NCBI RefSeq assembly: GCF_019145475.1
Contig: NZ_JAHTKI010000003.1
Coordinates: 186,001-250,000, forward strand
Origin: Pseudomonas botevensis
Lineage (GTDB): Bacteria > Pseudomonadota > Gammaproteobacteria > Pseudomonadales > Pseudomonadaceae
Length of the DNA stretch: 64,000 nt
Direction of reading: 5' to 3'
Below the pieces are notes generated by a model, which searched no databases, was not told where the DNA came from, and was given only the letters and a program-made list of their open reading frames with translations. A program made the translations under genes and the position numbers. Positions 30,446 to 38,994 of the stretch are shown one piece after another; position 1 is the stretch's first letter, and every line of letters begins with the position of its first letter.

Positions 30446-31591
30446 TCAAACCTGTGCGATCCACTTGCGATGGGTATGGATCGACATCAAAACCCCAAAC
30501 GCTGACAGCAGCGTCACCAGCGAAGTTCCTCCGTAGCTAATGAACGGCAACGGCACCCCCACGACCGGCAACAGGCCACTGACCATACCGATGTTGACGA
30601 AAACATAAACAAAAAACGTCATGGTCAGCGCGCCGGCCAGCAATTTGCCGAACAGCGTCTGCGCCTGCGCGGTGATCACCAGCCCGCGACCGATCAGCAA
30701 CAGATAGATCAGCAGCAGCGCGCAGATGCCCACCAGGCCGAACTCTTCACCCAGCACCGCAATAATGAAGTCGGTGTGGCTTTCCGGCAGGAAGTCCAGG
30801 TGCGACTGGGTGCCCAGCAGCCAGCCCTTGCCGAACACCCCGCCGGAGCCGATGGCGGCTTTCGACTGGATGATGTTCCAGCCGGTGCCTAGCGGATCGC
30901 TTTCCGGATCGAGGAAGGTCAGGATCCGCTGCTTCTGATAGTCGTGCATGATGAAGAACCACATGGCGATCGCCACGGGGACGGCGGCGGCGAGCACGCT
31001 GAGAATCCAGCGCCAGCGCAGCCCGCCCATGAACAGCACGAACGCGCCGCCGGCCAGGATCAGCAGCGAAGTGCCGAGGTCCGGCTGGCGCACGATCAGC
31101 ACGAACGGCACCCCGATCAACCCCAGGCTGATGACCACATGTTTGAGCTGCGGCGGCAGCGTTCGCTTGGACAGATACCAGGCGATGGTCGCCGGCATCA
31201 GGATCTTCATGAACTCCGAGGGCTGGAAGCGGATCACCCCGGGAATGTTGATCCAGCGGGTCGCGCCCATGGCGTTGTGGCCCATGATGTCCACCACCAT
31301 CAGCAACACCACCCCGAACACATAGCCGAGCGGCACCCAACGGGCCATGAACCGGGGTTCGAACTGGGCGATCACGATCATCGACACCAGGCCGATACCG
31401 AACGAGGTGGCCTGTTTGCCCAGCAGATCCCAGCTCTTGCCGCTGGCCGAATACAGCACGAACAGGCTGCCGGCGGCCAGGATCAGCAGCAGGATCAACA
31501 ACGGGCCATCGATATGCAGGCGTTGCAGCAGCGTCGCGCGGCGACGCATCACATCCTCACTGGAGAGCATGCGATCGAAATTATTCTTCAC
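30446..31591 (-). CDS. rodA: Peptidoglycan glycosyltransferase RodA
   Basis: RodA is the SEDS-family glycan polymerase of the rod complex and works with PBP2 (mrdA, upstream). The protein is 381 aa with about ten membrane segments and signatures ATRWINIPGVIRFQPSEFMKI, RQPDLGTSLLILAGG and ESHTDFIIAVLGEEFGL. The GTG at 31591 has GGAGG at good spacing and overlaps the end of mrdA by 11 bases, so the two are translationally coupled. Confidence 0.96.
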   Translation of the reverse strand: MKNNFDRMLSSEDVMRRRATLLQRLHIDGPLLILLLILAAGSLFVLYSASGKSWDLLGKQATSFGIGLVSMIVIAQFEPRFMARWVPLGYVFGVVLLMVVDIMGHNAMGATRWINIPGVIRFQPSEFMKILMPATIAWYLSKRTLPPQLKHVVISLGLIGVPFVLIVRQPDLGTSLLILAGGAFVLFMGGLRWRWILSVLAAAVPVAIAMWFFIMHDYQKQRILTFLDPESDPLGTGWNIIQSKAAIGSGGVFGKGWLLGTQSHLDFLPESHTDFIIAVLGEEFGLVGICALLLIYLLLIGRGLVITAQAQTLFGKLLAGALTMTFFVYVFVNIGMVSGLLPVVGVPLPFISYGGTSLVTLLSAFGVLMSIHTHRKWIAQV

Positions 31592-33476
31592 GGGCCGTAG
31601 CCTCCGCACTGATAGGGCTGGCGTATTCGGCCTTCAGGCGTCCGTCCTGATCCAGAAGCCAGGCATCCATGACCTGACGTACCACCGGCGCGGCGACACC
31701 AGAACCGGACTCACCGTTCTCGACCATCACCGACACCACGATTTTCGGATTGTCCGCCGGCGCAAACCCGACGAACAAAGCGTGGTCGCGATGGCGCTCC
31801 TGCACCTTGGAGCGGTCGTACTTCTCGCCCTGCTTGATCGCGACCACCTGGGCCGTACCCGACTTGCCGGCGATCCGGTATTGCGCGCCGATCGAAGCCT
31901 TGCGCGCGGTGCCTCGGGCACCGTGCATCACCTGCTGCATGCCGTGGTTGACCTTGGCCCAGTCCGACGGGTCGCGCAGGACGATGTCCGGCATCGGGTT
32001 TTCGTCCTTCGGCTTTTCGCCTTCGATGGTCTTGGCCAGGTGCGGCCGGTTCCACACGCCCTTGTTCGCCACCAGCGCCGTGGCCTGGGCCAGTTGCAGC
32101 GGAGTCGACTGCATGTAGCCCTGGCCGATCCCCAGAATCAGGGTTTCGCCCGGGAACCATGCCTGCCGGCGGGTCGCGCGTTTCCATTCACGGGACGGCA
32201 TCAGGCCGGGGGATTCTTCGAACATGTCCAGCGAGACCTTCTGGCCGATGCCGAATTTGTTCATGTAAGCCGACAGCCGATCGATGCCCAGCTTGTGCGC
32301 CAGGTCATAGAAGTAGGTGTCGTTGGACCGCATGATCGCCGTGTCGAGGTCGACGAAACCGTCACCGGTACGGTTCCAGTTGCGGTACTTGTGATCGTAG
32401 TTGGGCAGCATGTAGTAGCCGGGGTCGAACACCCGGCTCGACGCCGTCACCACGCCCGCGTCCAGGCCGGCAATCGCCACCGCCGGCTTGATCGTCGAAC
32501 CCGGCGGATACAGACCGCGCAGCACGCGATTGAACAGCGGCCGGTCGATGGAGTCGCGCAACTCGGAATAGGCCTTGAAGCTGATGCCGGTGACGAACAG
32601 GTTCGGGTCGAAGCTCGGCTGGCTGACCATCGCCAGCACTTCGCCGGTGTTCGGATCCAGCGCCACGACCGCACCGCGACGCCCGCCCAGTGCGGCCTCG
32701 GCGGCTTCCTGCAACTTGATGTCGAGGCTCAGGACAATGTCCTTGCCCGGCACCGGATCGGTGCGCTTGAGCACGCGCAACACGCGGCCCCGGGCGTTGG
32801 TCTCGACTTCCTCGTAACCCACCTGCCCGTGCAACTCGGCCTCATAGAAGCGCTCGATGCCGGTCTTGCCGATGTGGTGGGTGCCGCTGTAATTCACCGG
32901 ATCGAGGGTTTTCAGCTCTTTCTCGTTGATCCGCCCCATGTAACCCACCGAATGCGCAAAGTGCGCGCCCTGCGGGTAGTGCCGAACCAGTTGCGCGACC
33001 ACTTCAACACCCGGCAGGCGGAACTGGTTCACCGCGATGCGGGCGATCTGTTCCTCGGTCAGCTCGAACAGGATCGGCACCGGCTCGAACGGCCGGCGCC
33101 CCTGACGCATGCGCTTCTCGAAAATCACCCGGTCTTCGGGCGTCAGCCCCAGCACTTCGACGATCACGTCGAGCACTTGCTGCCAGTCGCCGGAACGCTC
33201 GCGGGTCATGCTCAGGCTGAAACTCGGACGGTTGTCCGCCACCACCACGCCGTTACGATCGAAGATCAGGCCACGGGTCGGCGGAATCGGCTGCACATGG
33301 ACGCGGTTGTTTTCCGAGAGGGTCGAGTGGTACTCGTACTGGATCACCTGGAGGAAATACAGCCGGGCGATCAGCACACAGATCAGCAACACGACCGCAA
33401 TGGCCCCGAAAACGACGCGGCTACGCACTAGGCGTGCGTCTTTTTCGTGGTCCTTGATGCGGATCGGCTGGGACAT
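31581..33476 (-). CDS. mrdA: Penicillin-binding protein 2
   Basis: PBP2 is the transpeptidase of lateral-wall elongation and RodA's partner. The protein is 631 aa. One N-terminal membrane segment (about 20-42) is followed by a pedestal domain and the transpeptidase domain with nucleophile S327 in PPGSTIKPAV, SND in MRSNDTYFYDLA, and KSGT (GKSGTAQVVAIKQ). The ATG at 33476 begins the usual MSQPIRIKDHEKD. rlmH lies 10 bases upstream. Confidence 0.97.
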   Translation of the reverse strand: MSQPIRIKDHEKDARLVRSRVVFGAIAVVLLICVLIARLYFLQVIQYEYHSTLSENNRVHVQPIPPTRGLIFDRNGVVVADNRPSFSLSMTRERSGDWQQVLDVIVEVLGLTPEDRVIFEKRMRQGRRPFEPVPILFELTEEQIARIAVNQFRLPGVEVVAQLVRHYPQGAHFAHSVGYMGRINEKELKTLDPVNYSGTHHIGKTGIERFYEAELHGQVGYEEVETNARGRVLRVLKRTDPVPGKDIVLSLDIKLQEAAEAALGGRRGAVVALDPNTGEVLAMVSQPSFDPNLFVTGISFKAYSELRDSIDRPLFNRVLRGLYPPGSTIKPAVAIAGLDAGVVTASSRVFDPGYYMLPNYDHKYRNWNRTGDGFVDLDTAIMRSNDTYFYDLAHKLGIDRLSAYMNKFGIGQKVSLDMFEESPGLMPSREWKRATRRQAWFPGETLILGIGQGYMQSTPLQLAQATALVANKGVWNRPHLAKTIEGEKPKDENPMPDIVLRDPSDWAKVNHGMQQVMHGARGTARKASIGAQYRIAGKSGTAQVVAIKQGEKYDRSKVQERHRDHALFVGFAPADNPKIVVSVMVENGESGSGVAAPVVRQVMDAWLLDQDGRLKAEYASPISAEATAREE

Positions 33477-33486
33477 GAGGGCAGGA

Positions 33487-33954
33487 TTACTTGTGGTAAG
33501 GGTGGCCGGACAACACGGTCCAGGCACGATACAACTGTTCGCCGATGAGGATCCGCACCAGCGGGTGCGGCAGCGTCAACGGCGACAACGACCAACGCTG
33601 ATCGGCGCGGGCACAGACTTCCGGCGCCAGCCCTTCCGGGCCACCGACCATGAAATTGACCGTGCGCGAGTCCAGCCGCCAGCGATCGAGTTCGACTGCC
33701 AACTGCTCGGTACTCCACGGTTTGCCGTGGACTTCGAGGGTGACGATCCGCTCGTTCGGCCCGACCTTGGCCAGCATGGCTTCGCCTTCCTGACGGATGA
33801 AGCGGGCCACGTCGGCATTCTTGCCACGGGTATTGAGCGGAATTTCCACCAGTTCCAGCGCCAGTTCGGACGGAAGACGCTTGGCATATTCATGCCAGCC
33901 TTCTTCCACCCATTTGGGCATGCGTGAACCGACGGCGATCAGTCGCAGTCGCAC
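33487..33954 (-). CDS. rlmH: 23S rRNA (pseudouridine1915-N3)-methyltransferase
   Basis: RlmH methylates pseudouridine 1915 in helix 69 of 23S rRNA on assembled 70S ribosomes. The 155-aa SPOUT-family protein shows the SAM-binding knot [15 protein letters not shown] and the terminal LSGHPYHK. The GTG at 33954 gives the standard [13 protein letters not shown] start. It sits next to rsfS, the usual gene order. Confidence 0.95.
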   Translation of the reverse strand: MRLRLIAVGSRMPKWVEEGWHEYAKRLPSELALELVEIPLNTRGKNADVARFIRQEGEAMLAKVGPNERIVTLEVHGKPWSTEQLAVELDRWRLDSRTVNFMVGGPEGLAPEVCARADQRWSLSPLTLPHPLVRILIGEQLYRAWTVLSGHPYHK

Positions 33955-33964
33955 AGCGCTACCC

Positions 33965-34459
33965 TTACTGCTGGTCTTTGTTGAGCTTGGTGAAATGCTC
34001 GTGGGTGTTTTCCGGGCTGTGGTGCTTGGCGTCCGCCGCACGGCTTTGCTCGGCACCGGCCCACAGACGTTCCAGGTCGTAGAACTGACGAGCCGAGGCG
34101 GTCATCATGTGTACGATCACCAGGTCCAGGTCCAGCAGCACCCAGTCGCTGTCGCCCTTGCCTTCTTCACCCAGTGGACGGGCACCTTTCTTTTTGACTT
34201 CTTCGCGGACCTTTTCCAGCATCGCGTTGATCTGGCGATTGGAAGTACCAGTCGCGATGATCATGTAGTCGGTGATGCTCTGCTTGTCGCGAACATCGAT
34301 GATCTGGATGTCCTGGGCCTTGACGTCTTCCAGGGCTGCCACGGCGACCTTGACCAGTTCGTCACCGTTGAGCGGCTCGTTGGTGTTGACCGGTTCCGGC
34401 AGCGGCGCACTCTTGAATGTGCCTTTGCGCTTTACTTTAGCTACGTCTTTGTCAGTCAT
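33965..34459 (-). CDS. rsfS: Ribosomal silencing factor RsfS
   Basis: RsfS binds uL14 and blocks subunit joining when nutrients run low. The protein is 164 aa. The DUF143 core (about 35-145) includes [23 protein letters not shown] and [18 protein letters not shown]. The ~30-residue N-terminal extension ([13 protein letters not shown]...) and charged tail are longer than in E. coli (105 aa). It lies between nadD and rlmH. Confidence 0.94.
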   Translation of the reverse strand: MTDKDVAKVKRKGTFKSAPLPEPVNTNEPLNGDELVKVAVAALEDVKAQDIQIIDVRDKQSITDYMIIATGTSNRQINAMLEKVREEVKKKGARPLGEEGKGDSDWVLLDLDLVIVHMMTASARQFYDLERLWAGAEQSRAADAKHHSPENTHEHFTKLNKDQQ

Positions 34460-34531
34460 ATAAAACTCGTTTTGCTCATGTATTCGGCGGCTTGGCGACA
34501 CGTTTGTCCGTATCAGTGAAGCACGCCTTGT

Positions 34532-35221
34532 TCAGTTCGACGCACGGTACAGACCGTGCGCATCGATGTAGGCCAGGACCGCGTCGGGCACCAGGAAACG
34601 TACCGACTTACCGCTGGCCAGCAGTTGACGGATCTGGGTGGCGGAAACCGCGAGCGGTGTCTGCCAGACGAATGCAATCTGTCCGCTCGGCCCCTTGAGG
34701 GCCAGCGGGTCGCTCACCGAACGCGCTGCCAGCAGGTTGCGCAAGGCATCCGGCGGTTCGCTGTCGGCGTCCGGGCGCTGAAGCACCAGGATGTGGCAAT
34801 GCTGGAGCAACTCTTCCCAGCGGTGCCAAGTGGGCAGGCCGCAAAATGCGTCCCAGCCCAAAAGCAGAAAAACCTGGGTGTCCGCGGCCATTTCGGCACG
34901 CATCGACTCCAGGGTATCAATGGTCCAGGACGGTTTGTCCCGCTGCAATTCGCGGGCGTCCACCACCAGCGGCGGCACTCCGGCCACCGCACACTCGACC
35001 ATCGCCAGCCGGTCCTGCGCCGACACCTGCGGCGCATCGCGATGCGGCGGTCGGGCGCTGGGCATCATGCGCAGCTCGTCGAGCGTCAGCGCTTCGGCGA
35101 CTTCCAGCGCGCCGCGCAGATGGCCGACGTGAACCGGGTCGAACGTTCCGCCCAACACGCCGATGCGCAGGGGGCGCGACTCGCTGCCGGTATGCGGCGC
35201 TGTCAGGTCGAGGTCGGTCAA
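34532..35221 (-). CDS. nadD: Nicotinate-nucleotide adenylyltransferase
   Basis: NadD makes deamido-NAD from nicotinate mononucleotide and ATP. The protein is about 229 aa. The nucleotidyl-transferase signature [12 protein letters not shown] and the C-terminal SATQIRQLL are intact. No ATG lies near the conserved start. The TTG at 35221, one base past the proA stop, is the best choice; an ATG at 35257 would overlap proA by 35 bases. The ~20 residues before [11 protein letters not shown] are not in most homologues. Confidence 0.93.
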   Translation of the reverse strand: MTDLDLTAPHTGSESRPLRIGVLGGTFDPVHVGHLRGALEVAEALTLDELRMMPSARPPHRDAPQVSAQDRLAMVECAVAGVPPLVVDARELQRDKPSWTIDTLESMRAEMAADTQVFLLLGWDAFCGLPTWHRWEELLQHCHILVLQRPDADSEPPDALRNLLAARSVSDPLALKGPSGQIAFVWQTPLAVSATQIRQLLASGKSVRFLVPDAVLAYIDAHGLYRASN

Positions 35222-35222
35222 G

Positions 35223-36494
35223 TCAGACCGTCGCCTGGCCGCGCAACTGGCCATCACCGACCACGATGTACTTCTCGCAGGTCAGTCCTTCCAGGCCCAC
35301 CGGGCCACGGGCGTGCAGCTTATCAGTAGAAATGCCGATCTCGGCACCCAATCCGTATTCGAATCCGTCGGCGAAGCAGGTCGGCGTGTTGATCATCACC
35401 GACGCCGAGTCGACCTGCGCCACGAACTGCCGGGTGTCGGCGAGGTTTTCGCTGACGATCGAATCGGTGTGGTGGGAGCCGTAGCGGTTGATGTGTTCGA
35501 TGGCCTGATCCAGGCCGTCGACGACGCGGATCGACAGGATTGGCGCCAGGTATTCGGTGCTCCAGTCGTCTTCAGTGGCCGCAACGGCCTCGATGATCGC
35601 CCGGGTGCGCTCGCAACCGCGCAGCTCGACGCCTTTTTCGCGGAACTGGGCAGCCATCGACGGCAGGAAATCCTTCGCAACACTTTGATCGACCAGCAGC
35701 GTCTCCATCGCCCCGCAGATGCCATAGCGATAGGTCTTGGCATTGAAGGCGATGCGCTGGGCTTTCGGCAGGTCGGCGTGGGCGCTGACGTAGACGTGGC
35801 AAATGCCATCCAGGTGCTTGATCACCGGCACCCGGGCGTCACGGCTGATACGCTCGATCAGGCCACGGCCGCCGCGCGGCACGATCACATCGACAAACTC
35901 GGGCATGGTGATCAAAGCGCCAACGGCGGCGCGGTCGGTGGTTTCCACCACTTGCACCACGGCGGCCGGCAGTTCGGCCTCGGCCAGGCCACGCTGGATG
36001 CACGCGGCAATCGCCCGGTTGGAATGAATCGCCTCGGAGCCACCGCGCAGGATGGTTGCGTTGCCGGACTTCAGGCACAGGCTGGCGGCGTCGATGGTCA
36101 CGTTCGGCCGGGATTCGTAGATGATCCCGATCACGCCCAGCGGCACGCGCATCTTGCCGACCTGAATCCCCGACGGACGGAAGCTCATGTCACGGATGGC
36201 ACCCACCGGATCCGGCAGCGCCGCGACCTGCCGCAGACCGACGATCATGCCGTCGATCCGCGCCGAGGTCAGTTCCAGGCGTTCCAGCAGCGCGGGCTCC
36301 AGACCGTTGGCGCGACCGGCGGCCAGGTCCTGTTCATTGGCTGCCGCAAGCTCCGCGCGAGCCGCGTCCAGGGCATTGGCGGCAGCCAGCAGGGCGCGGT
36401 TTTTCTGCGCGGTGCTGGCACGGCCGATGACCCGGGAAGCTTCGCGGGCGGCGCGACCCAATCGGGTCATGTAGTCAAGAACGGACTCAGTCAT
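35223..36494 (-). CDS. proA: Gamma-glutamyl phosphate reductase
   Basis: ProA reduces glutamyl-5-phosphate to the semialdehyde, the second step of proline synthesis. The protein is 423 aa. The catalytic Cys lies in [14 protein letters not shown]; other marks are [16 protein letters not shown] and [12 protein letters not shown]. The ATG at 36494 begins MTESVLDYM. proB is not adjacent. nadD follows directly. Confidence 0.96.
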   Translation of the reverse strand: MTESVLDYMTRLGRAAREASRVIGRASTAQKNRALLAAANALDAARAELAAANEQDLAAGRANGLEPALLERLELTSARIDGMIVGLRQVAALPDPVGAIRDMSFRPSGIQVGKMRVPLGVIGIIYESRPNVTIDAASLCLKSGNATILRGGSEAIHSNRAIAACIQRGLAEAELPAAVVQVVETTDRAAVGALITMPEFVDVIVPRGGRGLIERISRDARVPVIKHLDGICHVYVSAHADLPKAQRIAFNAKTYRYGICGAMETLLVDQSVAKDFLPSMAAQFREKGVELRGCERTRAIIEAVAATEDDWSTEYLAPILSIRVVDGLDQAIEHINRYGSHHTDSIVSENLADTRQFVAQVDSASVMINTPTCFADGFEYGLGAEIGISTDKLHARGPVGLEGLTCEKYIVVGDGQLRGQATV

Positions 36495-36659
36495 GGTCTG
36501 CTGGGGTCTTGGCAAAGAGGAAAGCGGCAGATTATAGCTGTCACGTCCCGGGACTAACAGCGGTGACGGGCGGATGGTCGAAATGGACAGTGATTTGCCG
36601 ACGTTCAGCCGTAATTAAGCCAGCGATTGTTATCATCACGACCTCTTCAGCCGGAATAA

Positions 36660-37370
36660 ATGCCGCTTGCCATGTCCAACCTGACCGTTCGCGCCACCGC
36701 CACGCGCCTGCCTGTGGGACTTCCAGACAGTTTTTTCGACCGTGACGCACAGACGCTGGCGCGGGATCTGCTCGGCAAAGTCATCCGTCATCGGGTCGGC
36801 GATCTGTGGCTCAGCGCCCGGATCATCGAAACCGAGGCCTATTACTGCGCGGAAAAAGGCAGCCACGCCTCCCTCGGCTACACAGAAAAGCGTAAGGCTT
36901 TGTTTCTGGACGGTGGCCACATCTATATGTACTACGCCCGGGGCGGCGATTCGCTGAACTTCAGCGCCCAGGGGCCGGGCAATGCGGTACTGATCAAATC
37001 GGCTTATCCGTGGGTCGATGAAATCAGCGGCCCGGCCAGCCTGGCGCAAATGCTCCTGAACAATCCCGACGCCCAGGGTCGCCCGCGTCCGTCGCAGAAG
37101 CTCTGCGCCGGACAGACGTTGCTGTGCAAGGCGCTGGGATTGAAAGTGCCGGTATGGGACGCCAAGCGCTTCGACCATGAGGTGCTGCTGGTGGAAGACA
37201 CCGGCCCTGCGCCGGCCCACATCATCCAGGCCACCCGCCTGGGCATTCCCCACGGTCGCGACGAACACCTGATGTACCGCTTCGTCGATGCCGCCTACGC
37301 ACAATGGTGTACGCGGAACCCGCTGCGGCGGGGTCAGGTCGAAGGTCGCGATTATTTTTTGTTGCCCTGA
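36660..37370 (+). CDS. 3-methyladenine DNA glycosylase (AAG/MPG family)
   Basis: The protein excises alkylated purines from DNA. It is 236 aa. Family blocks are LARDLLGKVI, ARIIETEAYY with the catalytic Glu, GGHIYMYYARGGDSLN (substrate intercalation region) and GPGNAVLIKSAYP. The segment after ETEAYY (CAEKGSHASLGYTEKR) departs from the usual DxASHAYxGxTxRN pattern, so substrate range may differ. A second ATG at 36672 is possible. The AidB-type gene in this window also belongs to alkylation defence, but the two are far apart. Confidence 0.85.
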   Translation: MPLAMSNLTVRATATRLPVGLPDSFFDRDAQTLARDLLGKVIRHRVGDLWLSARIIETEAYYCAEKGSHASLGYTEKRKALFLDGGHIYMYYARGGDSLNFSAQGPGNAVLIKSAYPWVDEISGPASLAQMLLNNPDAQGRPRPSQKLCAGQTLLCKALGLKVPVWDAKRFDHEVLLVEDTGPAPAHIIQATRLGIPHGRDEHLMYRFVDAAYAQWCTRNPLRRGQVEGRDYFLLP

Positions 37371-37404
37371 AAGCACTCGGGACTTGAGTTCGAAGAAATC
37401 CCCC

Positions 37405-37430
37405 GTGGGAGCGGGCAAGCCCGTTCCCAC
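37405..37430. repeat. REP palindrome
   Basis: GTGGGAGCGGGC and GCCCGTTCCCAC pair with one mismatch around AA. It occupies most of the 80-base gap between the glycosylase and the DedA-PAP2 gene. Confidence 0.75.
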
Positions 37431-37450
37431 AATTGAATGGAGTTGTTCAT

Positions 37451-38767
37451 ATGAGCCAATGGCTCGATAGCGTGACCGGCTGGCTGGCAGCCAATCCGCA
37501 GTGGCTGGCCGCTGCGGTGTTCATCGTGGCCTTCGTGGAGTGCCTGGCGATTGCCGGGCTGATCGTGCCCGGCACGGTGCTGCTGTTTGCCGTGGCGGTG
37601 CTGGCGGGCAGCGGTGCGCTGTCGCTGAGCGAAACCCTGTTGCTGGGCTTTCTCGGGGGGATTCTCGGTGACGTGATTTCCTACTTCCTCGGTCGCCATT
37701 TCCACCAGAACATCCGCCGCCTGCCTGGCCTGCGCCATCATCCGGAATGGATTGGCGGGGCCGAAACCTACTTCCAGCGCTACGGCATCGCCAGCCTGCT
37801 GGTCGGCCGCTTCATCGGCCCGCTGCGCCCGATGCTGCCGATGGTCGCCGGCATGTTCGACATGCCCTTCCCGCGCTTCGCCGCTGTCAGCCTGCTGGCT
37901 GCCGCCGGCTGGAGCCTGGCCTATCTGCTGCCGGGCTGGGCCACCGGGGCGGCGATCCGTCTGCCGCTGCCCGAAGGTTTCTGGCTGCAGGCCGGCATCG
38001 TCGCCGGCGCCATCGCGGTCATGGTCGGGTTGAGCGCCAACAGCAGCCTGCGTCGCCATCGTCGCGCAACGCTGTGGATCAGCAGCATGAGCCTGTTGAT
38101 CCTGATCGGCATGTTCTTCGGCTATCCGTACCTGACCGCGCTCGATCAGGGCGTGATGACACTGGTGCAGGAGCATCGCAGTCCGGCCCTCGATGAGGTT
38201 GCGGTGGTGCTGACCCTGATCGGCGAATTCCGCAACATGCTGCTGTTCAGCGCCCTGCTGACTGTCCTGCTGCTGGTCTGCCGACAATGGCGCCAGGCGA
38301 TTTTCACCGGCGCCACCCTGCTCTGCACCGCTCTCGCCAACACCGGCACCAAGCTGTTTTTCGCCCGGGTCCGGCCGGAAGTGCTGACCGATCCGCTGAC
38401 CAGTTACAGCATGCCCAGCGGTCACGCCTCGGGGTCGTTCGCGCTGTTCCTGACCCTCGCGGTTCTCGCCGGGCGCGGCCAGCCACCCCGGATGCGCCTG
38501 ACCTGGCTGCTGCTCGGCTGTCTGCCGGCCTTGTCGATCGCGTTGTCGCGGGTCTATCTCGGCGCGCACTGGCCGACCGACGTGATTGCCGGCGCGATGC
38601 TCGCGGCGTGCGTCTGCGCGGCCAGCCTGTGGTTTATCCAGCGCCGCGAACCGCTCGAACCCATGCCGCAGAAAGTCTGGTGGCTGGTGCTGCCAGCGCT
38701 GGTGGCGTTGTTCGGCTTCTTCGTATTGCGCCACTTGCCGCACACCTTGCTGCGCTACGCCTACTGA
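37451..38767 (+). CDS. DedA-PAP2 fusion membrane protein
   Basis: The protein is 438 aa. Residues 1-200 are a DedA domain (FVECLAIAGLIVPGTVLLF; the charged loop LGRHFHQN; and VGRFIGPLRPMLPMVAGM). DedA proteins are now linked to undecaprenyl-phosphate flipping. Residues 210-435 form a PAP2 phosphatase whose three motifs are complete: K301-x6-R308-P309, P322-S-G-H325, and S366-R367-x5-H373-x3-D377. I infer that one chain both dephosphorylates the carrier lipid on the outer face and returns it inward. GGAG precedes the ATG. A perfect terminator follows. Confidence 0.88.
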   Translation: MSQWLDSVTGWLAANPQWLAAAVFIVAFVECLAIAGLIVPGTVLLFAVAVLAGSGALSLSETLLLGFLGGILGDVISYFLGRHFHQNIRRLPGLRHHPEWIGGAETYFQRYGIASLLVGRFIGPLRPMLPMVAGMFDMPFPRFAAVSLLAAAGWSLAYLLPGWATGAAIRLPLPEGFWLQAGIVAGAIAVMVGLSANSSLRRHRRATLWISSMSLLILIGMFFGYPYLTALDQGVMTLVQEHRSPALDEVAVVLTLIGEFRNMLLFSALLTVLLLVCRQWRQAIFTGATLLCTALANTGTKLFFARVRPEVLTDPLTSYSMPSGHASGSFALFLTLAVLAGRGQPPRMRLTWLLLGCLPALSIALSRVYLGAHWPTDVIAGAMLAACVCAASLWFIQRREPLEPMPQKVWWLVLPALVALFGFFVLRHLPHTLLRYAY

Positions 38768-38783
38768 CGACACCTGCGCCGAC

Positions 38784-38820
38784 AAAAACACCCGTCAACT
38801 TAAAAGTGACGGGTGTTTTT
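38784..38820 (+). terminator. Rho-independent terminator after DedA-PAP2
   Basis: AAAAACACCCGTCA and TGACGGGTGTTTTT form a perfect 14-bp stem with a 9-base loop and T/A runs on both sides, 17 bases after the stop. It isolates the next locus from upstream transcription. Confidence 0.93.
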
Positions 38821-38994
38821 ATTCAAGTTTGACTTTATATAACGGCAACTTCGGCTCTGTTAGTTCTCCTACATATAAAGACATCACATATACAGAAAAA
38901 CAAAACCACCTGAATCATTCGCTACTTCGTGACACCGTGGGCGTCCCAATTATCACTTGAAGATAATTAACTCTCTTTATGAAAGTTCACGCCC
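38821..38994 (+). promoter_or_regulatory. A+T-rich leader of the toxin-like locus
   Basis: By direct count, the 60-base blocks 38821-38880 and 38881-38940 are 35% and 42% G+C, far below the surrounding coding DNA. It contains TTGACT (38829-38834) and TATAAA (38874-38879), but not at a standard spacing. It presumably holds the promoter of the next gene. A+T-rich leaders are typical targets of H-NS-like MvaT/MvaU silencers in pseudomonads; that part is inference. Confidence 0.5.
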
